From JBBROS01 sp963752225 (GTDB lineage: Bacteria > Pseudomonadota > Alphaproteobacteria > Acetobacterales > Acetobacteraceae), in assembly GCA_963752225.1 (NCBI GenBank), contig CAVVXS010000007.1, positions 1,364,001-1,428,000 of the forward strand: 64,000 nt of DNA, in the 5' to 3' direction. The notes below the pieces were generated by a model. The model made no database searches, had not been told where the DNA came from, and saw nothing but the letters and a program-made list of their open reading frames with translations. Positions 57,667 through 64,000 of this stretch are shown here, piece after piece (the first letter of the stretch is position 1; each line of letters opens with the position of its first letter). The translations under genes were made by a program, and so were the position numbers.

Positions 57667-58413
57667 ATGTCCGGACGCTTGGCGGGCAAGACCGCCTTCA
57701 TCACCGCCGCCGCCCAAGGCATCGGACGCGCATCGGCGCTGGCCTATGCGGCGGAAGGCGCCACCGTCATCGCCACCGACATCAACGAGGGCAAGCTCGC
57801 GGAGCTCGGCCATGGCATCCAGACGCACCGGATGGACGCGACCGACACCGCCGACGTCCAGCGGGTGCTGGGCGCGGCGGGGCCGATCGACGTCCTGTTC
57901 AACTGCGCCGGCTTCGTGCACCAGGGTACCATCCTTGACAGCACCGACGCCGATTGGGACTTCGCCTTCGCGCTGAACGTTCGCAGCATGGTCAGCACTA
58001 TACGCGTCGTTCTTCCCGGCATGGTCGAACGCGGACGCGGCTCCATCATCAACATGTCAAGCGGCGCCAGCAGCATCAAGGGCGCGCCCAACCGCTGCGT
58101 CTACGGCACCAGCAAGGCGGCGGTCATCGGCCTGACGAAATCGGTCGCCGCCGACTTCGTGAAGTCGGGCGTGCGCTGCAACGCGATCTGCCCCGGCACC
58201 GTGCAGACGCCGAGCCTCGACGACCGGATCGCCGCCAATGCCGCGGTTGCCGGGTCGGTGGACAAGGCGCGGTCCGACTTCATCGCCCGCCAAGCCATGG
58301 GCCGGCTCGGCTCGCCCGAGGAGATCGCGGCCCTGGCCGTATACCTCGGCTCCGACGAGACGCAGTTCATCACCGGCCAGACCATTGTCATCGACGGCGG
58401 CTGGACGCTGTAG
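57667..58413 (+). CDS. SDR-family oxidoreductase, possible 2-keto-3-deoxy-sugar-acid dehydrogenase
   Basis: A 248-residue short-chain dehydrogenase. The cofactor motif TAAAQGIGRA is near residue 12, NCAG follows, and the catalytic Ser-Tyr-Lys lies in NMSSGASSIKGAPNRCVYGTSKAAV. The end of the chain ITGQTIVIDGGWTL is typical. The sequence resembles the 2-keto-3-deoxy-L-fuconate dehydrogenase group. Its position between an IlvD/Edd dehydratase and a fumarylacetoacetase-type hydrolase supports oxidation of a 2-keto-3-deoxy acid to the diketo form. An SD-like GGAGG lies before ATG 57667. The next gene starts 180 bp downstream. Confidence 0.87.
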   Translation: MSGRLAGKTAFITAAAQGIGRASALAYAAEGATVIATDINEGKLAELGHGIQTHRMDATDTADVQRVLGAAGPIDVLFNCAGFVHQGTILDSTDADWDFAFALNVRSMVSTIRVVLPGMVERGRGSIINMSSGASSIKGAPNRCVYGTSKAAVIGLTKSVAADFVKSGVRCNAICPGTVQTPSLDDRIAANAAVAGSVDKARSDFIARQAMGRLGSPEEIAALAVYLGSDETQFITGQTIVIDGGWTL

Positions 58414-58593
58414 CGACTGTCACCGTCGGGATTGACCGGACCATCCCTGCGGTGGTGTTGCCCTCGCCGCAGGCGACTGAGGAACGGGCGCTGACAGGGC
58501 GGGAGACCGGTCGCGCGTGGATGACCCGGTCGAGCCCGGCCATGAGGACGACCAGGTAGTTGCCGCAGCAGGCCAAGGATCAGGGAGAAACCA

Positions 58594-59433
58594 ATGAAAT
58601 TGTTACGCGTAGGCCAGCCGGGCGCCGAAAAGCCGGCCATGATGGCGCCGGACGGGACCCTCCGTGACCTGTCCGCCCACTTGCCCGATTTCACCGGCGA
58701 GGCGCTCTCTCCGGCCGGACTGGCCAAGCTCGCTGCCCTCGACCCGTCCAGCCTGCCGACGATCGCCGAAGGGCGCATCGGCCCCTGCGTGCCGCGTCCG
58801 GTGAATTTCGTCTGCATCGGCCTCAACTACGCCGACCACGCCGCCGAGACCGGGGCGCCGATCCCGAAGGAGCCGATCATCTTCCTGAAATCGCTCGGCG
58901 CCTTCCAAGGGCCCAACGACGACGTCCGCATCCCGCGCGGCGCGACCAAGACCGACTGGGAGGTCGAGCTCGCGATCGTCATCGGCCAGAAGGCGAGCTA
59001 CGTGCCGGAGAACCAAGCGATGGACTACGTCGCCGGTTATTGCGTGGTGAACGACGTCAGCGAGCGCGAGTACCAGATCGAGCGCGGCGGCACCTGGGAC
59101 AAGGGCAAGGGCTGCGACACGTTCGGCCCGACCGGTCCCTGGCTGGTGACCAAGGACGAGGTTGCCGACGTGGACAACCTGCACATGTGGCTCGAGATCG
59201 ACGGCGAGCGCGTGCAGGACGGCAGCACGAAAACCATGATCTTCAACGTGCCCAAGCTGGTCAGCTACACCAGCCACTTCATGACCCTGCACCCCGGCGA
59301 CATCATCAGCACCGGCACCCCGCCCGGCGTCGGGCTCGGCATGAAGCCGCCCCGCTTCCTCAAGGGCGGCGAGACGATGAAGCTCGGGATCGAAGGCCTT
59401 GGCGAGCAAACGCAGAAGGTGCTCGCGGCGTGA
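58594..59433 (+). CDS. Fumarylacetoacetate hydrolase family protein
   Basis: A 279-residue FAH-fold hydrolase. The N-terminal short domain precedes the catalytic domain from about residue 65 (NFVCIGLNYADHAAETGAPIPKEPIIFLKS). Metal-binding acids are in KTDWEVELAIVIG (near residue 110-120), and GTPPGVGLGMKPPRFLKGG ends the fold. This matches ureidoglycolate lyase/2,4-diketo-3-deoxy-L-fuconate hydrolase relatives. With the SDR and dehydratase genes, a cleavage to pyruvate plus a hydroxyacid is plausible. ATG 58594 was chosen with an SD AGGGAGAA. Its stop overlaps the start of the next gene (GTGA). Confidence 0.87.
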   Translation: MKLLRVGQPGAEKPAMMAPDGTLRDLSAHLPDFTGEALSPAGLAKLAALDPSSLPTIAEGRIGPCVPRPVNFVCIGLNYADHAAETGAPIPKEPIIFLKSLGAFQGPNDDVRIPRGATKTDWEVELAIVIGQKASYVPENQAMDYVAGYCVVNDVSEREYQIERGGTWDKGKGCDTFGPTGPWLVTKDEVADVDNLHMWLEIDGERVQDGSTKTMIFNVPKLVSYTSHFMTLHPGDIISTGTPPGVGLGMKPPRFLKGGETMKLGIEGLGEQTQKVLAA

Positions 59434-60158
59434 TCCCCGCCCTCTCCCGCAGCCGGGAGAGGGCCATCCCGCTCCTGCTTGCGGCGGCGCTGCTTCCCGT
59501 TTCCGCCCGTGCCGAGGAGCCCGGCACCGTCACCACCCACGCAACCGCCCGCGACCGCCTCGCCAACACCTTCGCGGACGTACTGCTCGGCGTCGAGGCA
59601 CATGGCCGGACGCTTGCCGACGTGCAGGGCGCACTGTCGGCGAGTTCGAGCCGGCTGACCACCTTCCTCAGCGGCAACGGAGCCGAGCGCACTCGCACCG
59701 AATCGGTCCAAGTGCAGCCCGACCTCGACCCCAACGCCACGCGCGGCCAGCCGCCGCGGATCGTCGGCTATTCCGGTCAGGTCACGGTCGCGTTCGGGAT
59801 CGCACCGGACAAGCTCGGCCCGGTCCTGAGCGGGGCGCTCGCCAACGGCGCCAACACCGTCGACGGGACCACGCTGCATCCCCGCGAGGCGGAGCTGGAC
59901 GCCGCCCGCCGTCGGCTCGCGACCGAGGCGACGCGGGTCGCGCTGGAGCAAGCGAGCGCCGTGGCCGAAGCCGCGGGACGACGGCTCGGCGCCGCTCGTT
60001 CGATCACCGTCGATCCGGCGCCGGGGTTCGCACCACGTCCGGGCCTGATGCGGGCCGCCGCCGCGCCGATGCCCGCCGGAGCGCCGATCTCGACCGTGGG
60101 GGGCGACAGCGAGGTGACCGCCAGCGTCACCGTGACGATGGCGCTAATCGAACCCTGA
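59430..60158 (+). CDS. SIMPL domain (DUF541) protein with signal peptide
   Basis: A 242-residue exported protein. A hydrophobic signal segment (AIPLLLAAALLPVSARAEEPG) is followed by the SIMPL/DUF541 domain (VTTHATARDRLANTFADVLLGVEAHG, RIVGYSGQVTVAFGIAPDKLG). The family role is unclear; some members are periplasmic. The only in-frame start upstream of the signal is GTG 59430, which overlaps the FAH stop. The first 11 codons are encoded by a perfect palindrome (see below), so this start is suspect. The 3' end overlaps gluQ by 32 bp on the opposite strand. Confidence 0.72.
   Translation: MIPALSRSRERAIPLLLAAALLPVSARAEEPGTVTTHATARDRLANTFADVLLGVEAHGRTLADVQGALSASSSRLTTFLSGNGAERTRTESVQVQPDLDPNATRGQPPRIVGYSGQVTVAFGIAPDKLGPVLSGALANGANTVDGTTLHPREAELDAARRRLATEATRVALEQASAVAEAAGRRLGAARSITVDPAPGFAPRPGLMRAAAAPMPAGAPISTVGGDSEVTASVTVTMALIEP
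59439..59464. repeat. Perfect GC-rich palindrome in the start of the SIMPL gene
   Basis: GCCCTCTCCCG and CGGGAGAGGGC form an 11-bp perfect stem around a CAGC loop. CCCTCTCCCGC-type palindromes occur as dispersed intergenic repeats in alphaproteobacterial genomes. Here it lies within the first codons of a gene, immediately after the FAH stop. No second copy was noticed elsewhere in the window. Confidence 0.8.
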
Positions 60159-60981
60159 GCCGCAGCTCGGCCGCCGTCACCCCGTCCGCCCGCAGCGCGC
60201 GCAGAGCCGGTGCGTTGTCGCGCTTGGCCAGCCGCCGCCCATCCGCGCCCAGCAGCAAGGGATGGTGCGCGTAGCCGGGCTCCGGCCAACCCAGCAGCGC
60301 CTGCAGCAGCCGATGCACGGCGGTCGCCGGCCGCAAATCCACGGCCCGGGTGACCAGCGTCACGCCCTGCACGGCGTCGTCGTGGGTGACGCAAAGGTGG
60401 TAGCTGGCCGGCGCGTCCTTGCGCCCCAGCACGACGTCGCCGAACGCCCCGGGGTCGCAGGGCAACCGCCCTTCCCCGTCCTCGTGGAACGAGAGCGGGC
60501 CGGTCCGGCCGAGCGCCGCATGCATGTCGAGCCGCCACGCATGCGGAAGCTTGGCCGCGAGGCGCTCGGCCCGCTCGACCGCCCCGAGCCGGCGGCAGAG
60601 TCCGGGATAGAGCGGCGTGCCGTCGGGACCGTGCGGCGCATGGCCGGACGCCACCACCTCACGGGCGATCTCGGCCCGGGTGCAGAAACACGGATAAAGC
60701 AGGCCGTCGCCTTCCAACCGCCGCAGCACGGCCGCGTACTCGTCCAGGTGCTCCGACTGGATCCGCACCGGCCCGTCCCAGCAAAGCCCGAGCCAGGCCA
60801 GGTCCTCGGCGATCGCGGCGGCGTATTCGGGGCGGCAGCGGCCGGGGTCGATGTCCTCGATCCGAAGCAGGAAGCGCCCGCCGGCAGCCCGCGCGCGTTG
60901 CCAGGCGAACAGCGCCGAGGCAGCGTGGCCCTCGTGCAGGAAGCCGGTGGGGCTCGGCGCGAAACGGGTGGTGGGGGTCAT
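60127..60981 (-). CDS. gluQ: Glutamyl-Q tRNA(Asp) synthetase GluQRS
   Basis: Attaches glutamate to queuosine in the anticodon of tRNA-Asp (glutamyl-queuosine). It has 284 residues and lacks the anticodon-binding domain of GluRS, as expected. HIGH-type motif FAPSPTGFLHEGHA (near residue 7), zinc site CFCTRAE and YPGLC, and RLAKRD near the end in place of KMSKS. ATG 60981 is homologue-supported (MTPTTRFAPSPTGF). Its start codon is only 3 bp away from the oppositely directed esterase start, and the 3' end overlaps the SIMPL gene. Confidence 0.92.
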   Translation of the reverse strand: MTPTTRFAPSPTGFLHEGHAASALFAWQRARAAGGRFLLRIEDIDPGRCRPEYAAAIAEDLAWLGLCWDGPVRIQSEHLDEYAAVLRRLEGDGLLYPCFCTRAEIAREVVASGHAPHGPDGTPLYPGLCRRLGAVERAERLAAKLPHAWRLDMHAALGRTGPLSFHEDGEGRLPCDPGAFGDVVLGRKDAPASYHLCVTHDDAVQGVTLVTRAVDLRPATAVHRLLQALLGWPEPGYAHHPLLLGADGRRLAKRDNAPALRALRADGVTAAELRLRVRLAPSSR

Positions 60982-60984
60982 GCG

Positions 60985-61635
60985 ATGCTGAACGTGCTGC
61001 GCTGGGGCGCGACCGACAAGGCCGGGCTGCTGGTGGTGATGTGCCATGGGGTCGGCGCCGACGCGTCGCAGATGGAGGTGTTCGTCGACGCCTGGGCGCC
61101 ATCCCTGCCCGGCGCCGCCTTTCTCGCTCCGGACGCGCCCGAGCCGTTCGATTTCGACCCGGCCTCGTTCCAATGGTTCAGCCTCGCCGACCGCACGCCC
61201 GCCGTGCTGGACGCAGGCGCACGGCGGGCGGCGCCGCTGCTCAACGCCGCCGTGGACGCGGAGTGCGCCCGGCTCGGGCTGCCGGCGGCGCGGGTGGCGC
61301 TGGCCGGGTTCAGCCAGGGCGCCATGATGGTGCTGCATGCCGGGCTGCGCCGGCGACCGCCACCTGGCGCCATCCTGGCCTATGCCGGCGCCATGCTCGA
61401 CACCCCCGACCTGGCCCGCGACCTGTCAGGGGCGCCGCCGGTCCTGCTGGTGCACGGCGAGGCCGACGACGTCGTGCCGTTCGCGCGCGGACCTGCGGCG
61501 GCCGAGTCGCTGCACCGGCTCGGCGTACCGGTCGAGACCTGCTGGTGTCCGGGAACCGGCCATTACGTGGACGAGATGGGCCTGCAGGCCGGTGCTGCGG
61601 CGCTGCGGCGGCTGCTGGCCGCCGGCGATGAGTGA
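60985..61635 (+). CDS. Alpha/beta hydrolase (carboxylesterase/phospholipase-like)
   Basis: A 216-residue serine hydrolase. The oxyanion region is VVMCHGVGADAS (near residue 18), the nucleophile elbow GFSQGAMM (near residue 111), the acid Asp in HGEADDVVPF (near residue 160) and His in GTGHYVDE (near residue 193). It is of the type annotated as phospholipase/carboxylesterase. ATG 60985 has GGGGG upstream, inside the opposite gluQ gene. It is head-to-head with gluQ with 3 bp between start codons, so promoters must lie inside the neighbouring coding regions. Confidence 0.88.
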   Translation: MLNVLRWGATDKAGLLVVMCHGVGADASQMEVFVDAWAPSLPGAAFLAPDAPEPFDFDPASFQWFSLADRTPAVLDAGARRAAPLLNAAVDAECARLGLPAARVALAGFSQGAMMVLHAGLRRRPPPGAILAYAGAMLDTPDLARDLSGAPPVLLVHGEADDVVPFARGPAAAESLHRLGVPVETCWCPGTGHYVDEMGLQAGAAALRRLLAAGDE

Positions 61636-61776
61636 CCAAGCGATGACATGAGCCCGGCCCGCTTGCCCCTGTTAGGGCGCAGTGCAATAAGACTCATGGT
61701 TTCGGCGGCACACAACTGGTGGCTCGTCTTTGGCTTTCGCCTCCAGGGTGGCGTCTCCGGCACGAAGGAGCGCGCA

Positions 61777-62337
61777 TTGCCCGACGGCGGTCTGCATTTT
61801 CCTGCGCTAGTCCTTAATGCGGACTTCCGGCCGCTGTCGTACTTCCCGTTGTCGGTGTGGTCGTGGCAGGACGCGGTCAAGGCGGTGTTCCTCGACCGGG
61901 TATCGGTGCTGAGCGAATACGACGACGAAGTGCACTCGCCGAGCATGTCGATGCGGCTGCCGAGCGTGATCGCGCTGAAGGACTACATCCCGGCCGCGCG
62001 GCGCCCGGCCTTCACCCGGTTCAACGTGTTCCTGCGCGACGCCTTCAGCTGCCAGTATTGCGGCGACCGCTTTCCGACCTTCGACCTCACGTTCGACCAC
62101 GTCATCCCGCGCAGCCGCGGCGGCCGCACCACTTGGGAGAACGTTGTCACCGCGTGCGGCGGCTGCAACCTGCGGAAGGGCAGCAAGCTGCCGCGGGAAT
62201 GCCACATGCACCCGCGGCAGCGGCCGATCCAGCCCTCGACCTGGGAGCTGCAGGAGAACGGCCGCGCCTTCCCGCCCAACTACCTGCACGAGAGCTGGCG
62301 CGACTACCTGTATTGGGACAGCGTGCTGGAAAGCTGA
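61777..62337 (+). CDS. HNH endonuclease domain protein
   Basis: A 186-residue protein with the HNH/McrA domain: CQYCGDRFPTFDLTFDHVIPRSRGGRTTWENVVTACGGCNLRKG (zinc Cys pairs and the DHVIP His). The N-terminus FPALVLNADFRPLSYFPLSVWSWQDAVKAVFLDRVSVL is conserved across alphaproteobacteria. TTG 61777 has GAAGGAG 6 nt upstream and sits at the homologue start, so it is preferred over ATG 61648 or 61696, which add non-homologous sequence. Nuclease activity is likely but the substrate is unknown. Confidence 0.85.
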   Translation: MPDGGLHFPALVLNADFRPLSYFPLSVWSWQDAVKAVFLDRVSVLSEYDDEVHSPSMSMRLPSVIALKDYIPAARRPAFTRFNVFLRDAFSCQYCGDRFPTFDLTFDHVIPRSRGGRTTWENVVTACGGCNLRKGSKLPRECHMHPRQRPIQPSTWELQENGRAFPPNYLHESWRDYLYWDSVLES

Positions 62338-62356
62338 CGCGAACCGGCGGGCCGAA

Positions 62357-63304
62357 CTACCGCAGCACGGCCGACATCGATGCGGCCGGAACCGCCTCGG
62401 CGGCCGGCACCCTCCCCGTGAGCTCAGACAAGATGGCCCGGCCATGGCGGAGCGGCAGCGAATAGTGCCCTTCACCCGCCAGCGTCCGCCAGCGGAGGCC
62501 GGGGATACGCCGGTATGGCGCCAGAGCGTCTTGCGGGATCAGCGAGTCCTCAGTGCCGAACCAGAGCGTGACCGGCGCGGTGATCTCCTCCAGCGCGAAC
62601 CCCCAATCGTCGGCGTAGATCAGCGCGTCCGACAACGCCCCTTGCACGCCGCGCCGGAATCCCTCGCGCCACACCCGCGCAAGCCCGGCCAACGTCGCCG
62701 GGTCCAGCGCCGACCGGTCCGACTCCGGCAGGTTGCCGCCGACGACCGTCCGCGGCGTGATCATGCGCCGGCGCAGCAAGGGCCGGGCTACGGTGAACAG
62801 TCGGTGTGCCAAGCGCGGGTGCCGCCCCAGCCGGAACAGGTGGCCCACCCCGTGGCCTCGCAGCGGCACCAGCTCCGGTGGCGGCACCGGGCTGACGAGT
62901 GCCACGCCGAGCACCCGCTCCGGCAACGCGTACGCAACCGAGGCCGCATATGGCGCGCCACCCGACAAGCCGACAACGTGGAACCGGTCGATTCCGAGCC
63001 GGCGCGTGACCTCGTCGACGTCGCGCGGCCAATCGAGCAGGGTCCGCCCGGGTTGTGCGGTCGAGGTGCCATAGCCCGGCCGGTCGAACGCGAGCACCCG
63101 CACCGGCAGGTCGGGGATCAGCCCGGCTTCCAGCCGGCAGGCCGGCCATCCATGGAAATAGACGACGATCGGCCCGGCCGGATCGCCATACTCCTCGACC
63201 CCGATGACCCGGCCATCGCTCAGGCGCACGGACAACGAGGCCGGCGCCGCGGCCTTAGCCACGCGCCCGGTCCGAGCGAGATGTCGCATTGATCGAGGAA
63301 CCAT
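62357..63304 (-). CDS. Alpha/beta hydrolase fold protein
   Basis: A 315-residue hydrolase. VVYFHGWPACRLEA (oxyanion His-Gly) is near residue 47, the nucleophile elbow VVGLSGGAPYA near residue 109, Asp in WFGTEDSLIP (near 250) and His in GEGHYSLPL (near 282). These are all the elements of an active serine hydrolase, with a cap domain at about 140-230. The substrate is not identified. The start at 63304 or ATG 63289 is uncertain, because the first residues are basic and non-conserved. Head-to-tail with rpmB (40 bp), and convergent with the HNH gene. Confidence 0.85.
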   Translation of the reverse strand: MVPRSMRHLARTGRVAKAAAPASLSVRLSDGRVIGVEEYGDPAGPIVVYFHGWPACRLEAGLIPDLPVRVLAFDRPGYGTSTAQPGRTLLDWPRDVDEVTRRLGIDRFHVVGLSGGAPYAASVAYALPERVLGVALVSPVPPPELVPLRGHGVGHLFRLGRHPRLAHRLFTVARPLLRRRMITPRTVVGGNLPESDRSALDPATLAGLARVWREGFRRGVQGALSDALIYADDWGFALEEITAPVTLWFGTEDSLIPQDALAPYRRIPGLRWRTLAGEGHYSLPLRHGRAILSELTGRVPAAEAVPAASMSAVLR

Positions 63305-63344
63305 GCCCCGGACCGCGCCGCGGGGCCGTGTGCCGGTGGAGGTG

Positions 63345-63653
63345 TTAAGCGGCCGGAGCGGCGGCGCTGCGCTTGGCCTGGCTGCGCACGATGCGCCGCT
63401 TCAGCACTTGCGCCTCGGTCGGCAGATCCCGGTTCGGCGTCGTGAGCAGGAAGCTGTCGAGTCCGCCATTGTGCTCGATGGTGCGCATGGCATGCGTCGT
63501 CAGCCGCACCCGCACCGTCGTGTTCAGGATGTCCGAGACGAGCGACGTCTGCTGCATGTTCGGCAGGAAGCGGCGGCGGCTCTTATTGTTGGCGTGGCTG
63601 ACATTGTTGCCAGACTGCACGCCTTTGCCGGTGAACTGGCAGCGACGGGACAT
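63345..63653 (-). CDS. rpmB: 50S ribosomal protein L28
   Basis: A 102-residue ribosomal protein starting [34 protein letters not shown], the standard L28 signature including the C-x-G-K motif. The alphaproteobacterial C-terminal extension ([32 protein letters not shown]) is present. No RNA leader was recognised. A 95 bp gap precedes it. Confidence 0.97.
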   Translation of the reverse strand: MSRRCQFTGKGVQSGNNVSHANNKSRRRFLPNMQQTSLVSDILNTTVRVRLTTHAMRTIEHNGGLDSFLLTTPNRDLPTEAQVLKRRIVRSQAKRSAAAPAA

Positions 63654-63748
63654 GATGACGACTTCCTGACGGTTGGCGAGGGGCCAACGCCCCCGAGATC
63701 GGAGCCGCGGGTTATGACGGCGGCGCCTCGCCCCGTCAAGCCCGGAGC

Positions 63749-63991
63749 TTATTGCTGGGGTGCGCCGTACTCCGCCCGAAGCTCTCCGGAGCGGACACTG
63801 GCCATCGCGTTCTGCAGCACCTGCACGATCGAATCGTCACCCATGCTGCGCGCCAGCAGCCCGAGCGAGCCGCCCAGCAGGGCCGAGGCGACCGCGATCG
63901 CCGGCAGGTTCTGGCCCAGCATGTACTCGATCGCCTTGTCCACCACGGCGCCGGCATGGCTCAACTCGGCCGGTGGATTGCTGTCGTTCAT
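63749..63991 (-). CDS. Small protein of unknown function
   Basis: An 80-residue protein, [27 protein letters not shown], with a hydrophobic stretch at about residues 29-46 ([20 protein letters not shown]) that may be a membrane segment or helical hairpin. I recognise no family. It lies upstream of rpmB on the same strand with a 95 bp gap, so it may be a separate unit. It lies near the window edge and its upstream context is unknown. Confidence 0.6.
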   Translation of the reverse strand: MNDSNPPAELSHAGAVVDKAIEYMLGQNLPAIAVASALLGGSLGLLARSMGDDSIVQVLQNAMASVRSGELRAEYGAPQQ

Positions 63992-64000
63992 GGTTTTCTC

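Noticed and set aside
55144..57921. A 925-codon open frame antisense to the dehydratase and neighbours
   Set aside because: It runs opposite to four well-supported genes, its composition is dominated by Arg/His/Gly/Ala, and it shows no domain. High GC produces such long antisense frames throughout this window.

Overview
This 64 kb window is high-GC and gene-dense. It looks like a chromosomal segment from an alphaproteobacterium, most likely in the Rhodospirillales/Acetobacteraceae area. Supporting evidence: a TrcR/DUF1013 cell-cycle regulator, DUF1150, DUF1192 and DUF465 small proteins, two Hsp20 chaperones, RpoH with an RpoH box, a GTTC-N7-GTTC type SOS box upstream of recA, a eukaryote-type NADP isocitrate dehydrogenase, and the flgBC-fliEQR-flhB gene order. 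I saw no prophage, insertion sequence or CRISPR array, and most of it is core genome. The assignment is inferred from gene content, not from a database search.

Layout. 1-7 kb: a truncated mutT, a short CinA-type protein, then the LPS-export block kdsD-lptC-lptA-lptB followed by rpoN and hpf. lptB appears to lack an ATG/GTG/TTG start. 7-15 kb: DUF1150 and hsp20, def-fmt-truA, dapD-dapE with a membrane protein, a PAS-GGDEF protein and msrB. 15-20 kb: a lone TRAP solute-binding protein and a three-subunit molybdenum aldehyde oxidoreductase. 20-28 kb: a nitrate assimilation locus on the minus strand (nasT-nasS, then nirB-nirD-nasA-trpD2), with a sigma-54 promoter and an ANTAR-type leader between the two parts. 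28-39 kb: a second hsp20 with a likely RpoH promoter and ROSE RNA thermometer, small proteins, trcR, purE-purK, icd, a Tat-exported dienelactone hydrolase, alaS and recA. 39-42.5 kb: the flagellar operon flgB-flgC-fliE-fliQ-fliR-flhB.

42.5-50 kb: an S9 peptidase, a radical SAM DNA-repair-like protein paired with a UdgX fusion protein, a lipoprotein and a chemoreceptor ending in a PilZ domain. 50-53 kb: tRNA-Glu, two small proteins, an RluD-type pseudouridine synthase and rpoH with a clear sigma-70 promoter and terminator. 53-59.5 kb: a ThDP enzyme and a sugar-acid catabolic set (2-hydroxyacid dehydrogenase, IlvD/Edd dehydratase, SDR, FAH hydrolase) that resembles the non-phosphorylative L-fuconate/L-rhamnonate routes. 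59.4-64 kb: a SIMPL protein whose start lies in a perfect palindrome, gluQRS, two alpha/beta hydrolases, an HNH protein, rpmB and an unknown small protein.

The regulators here match probable targets nearby. RpoN can serve the nirB promoter and RpoH the hsp20 genes. The PilZ chemoreceptor and the GGDEF protein both point to c-di-GMP control of motility. No wholly new system is evident. The most unusual points are the lptB start, the radical SAM/UdgX pair, the RNA leaders and the palindrome at the SIMPL gene start.
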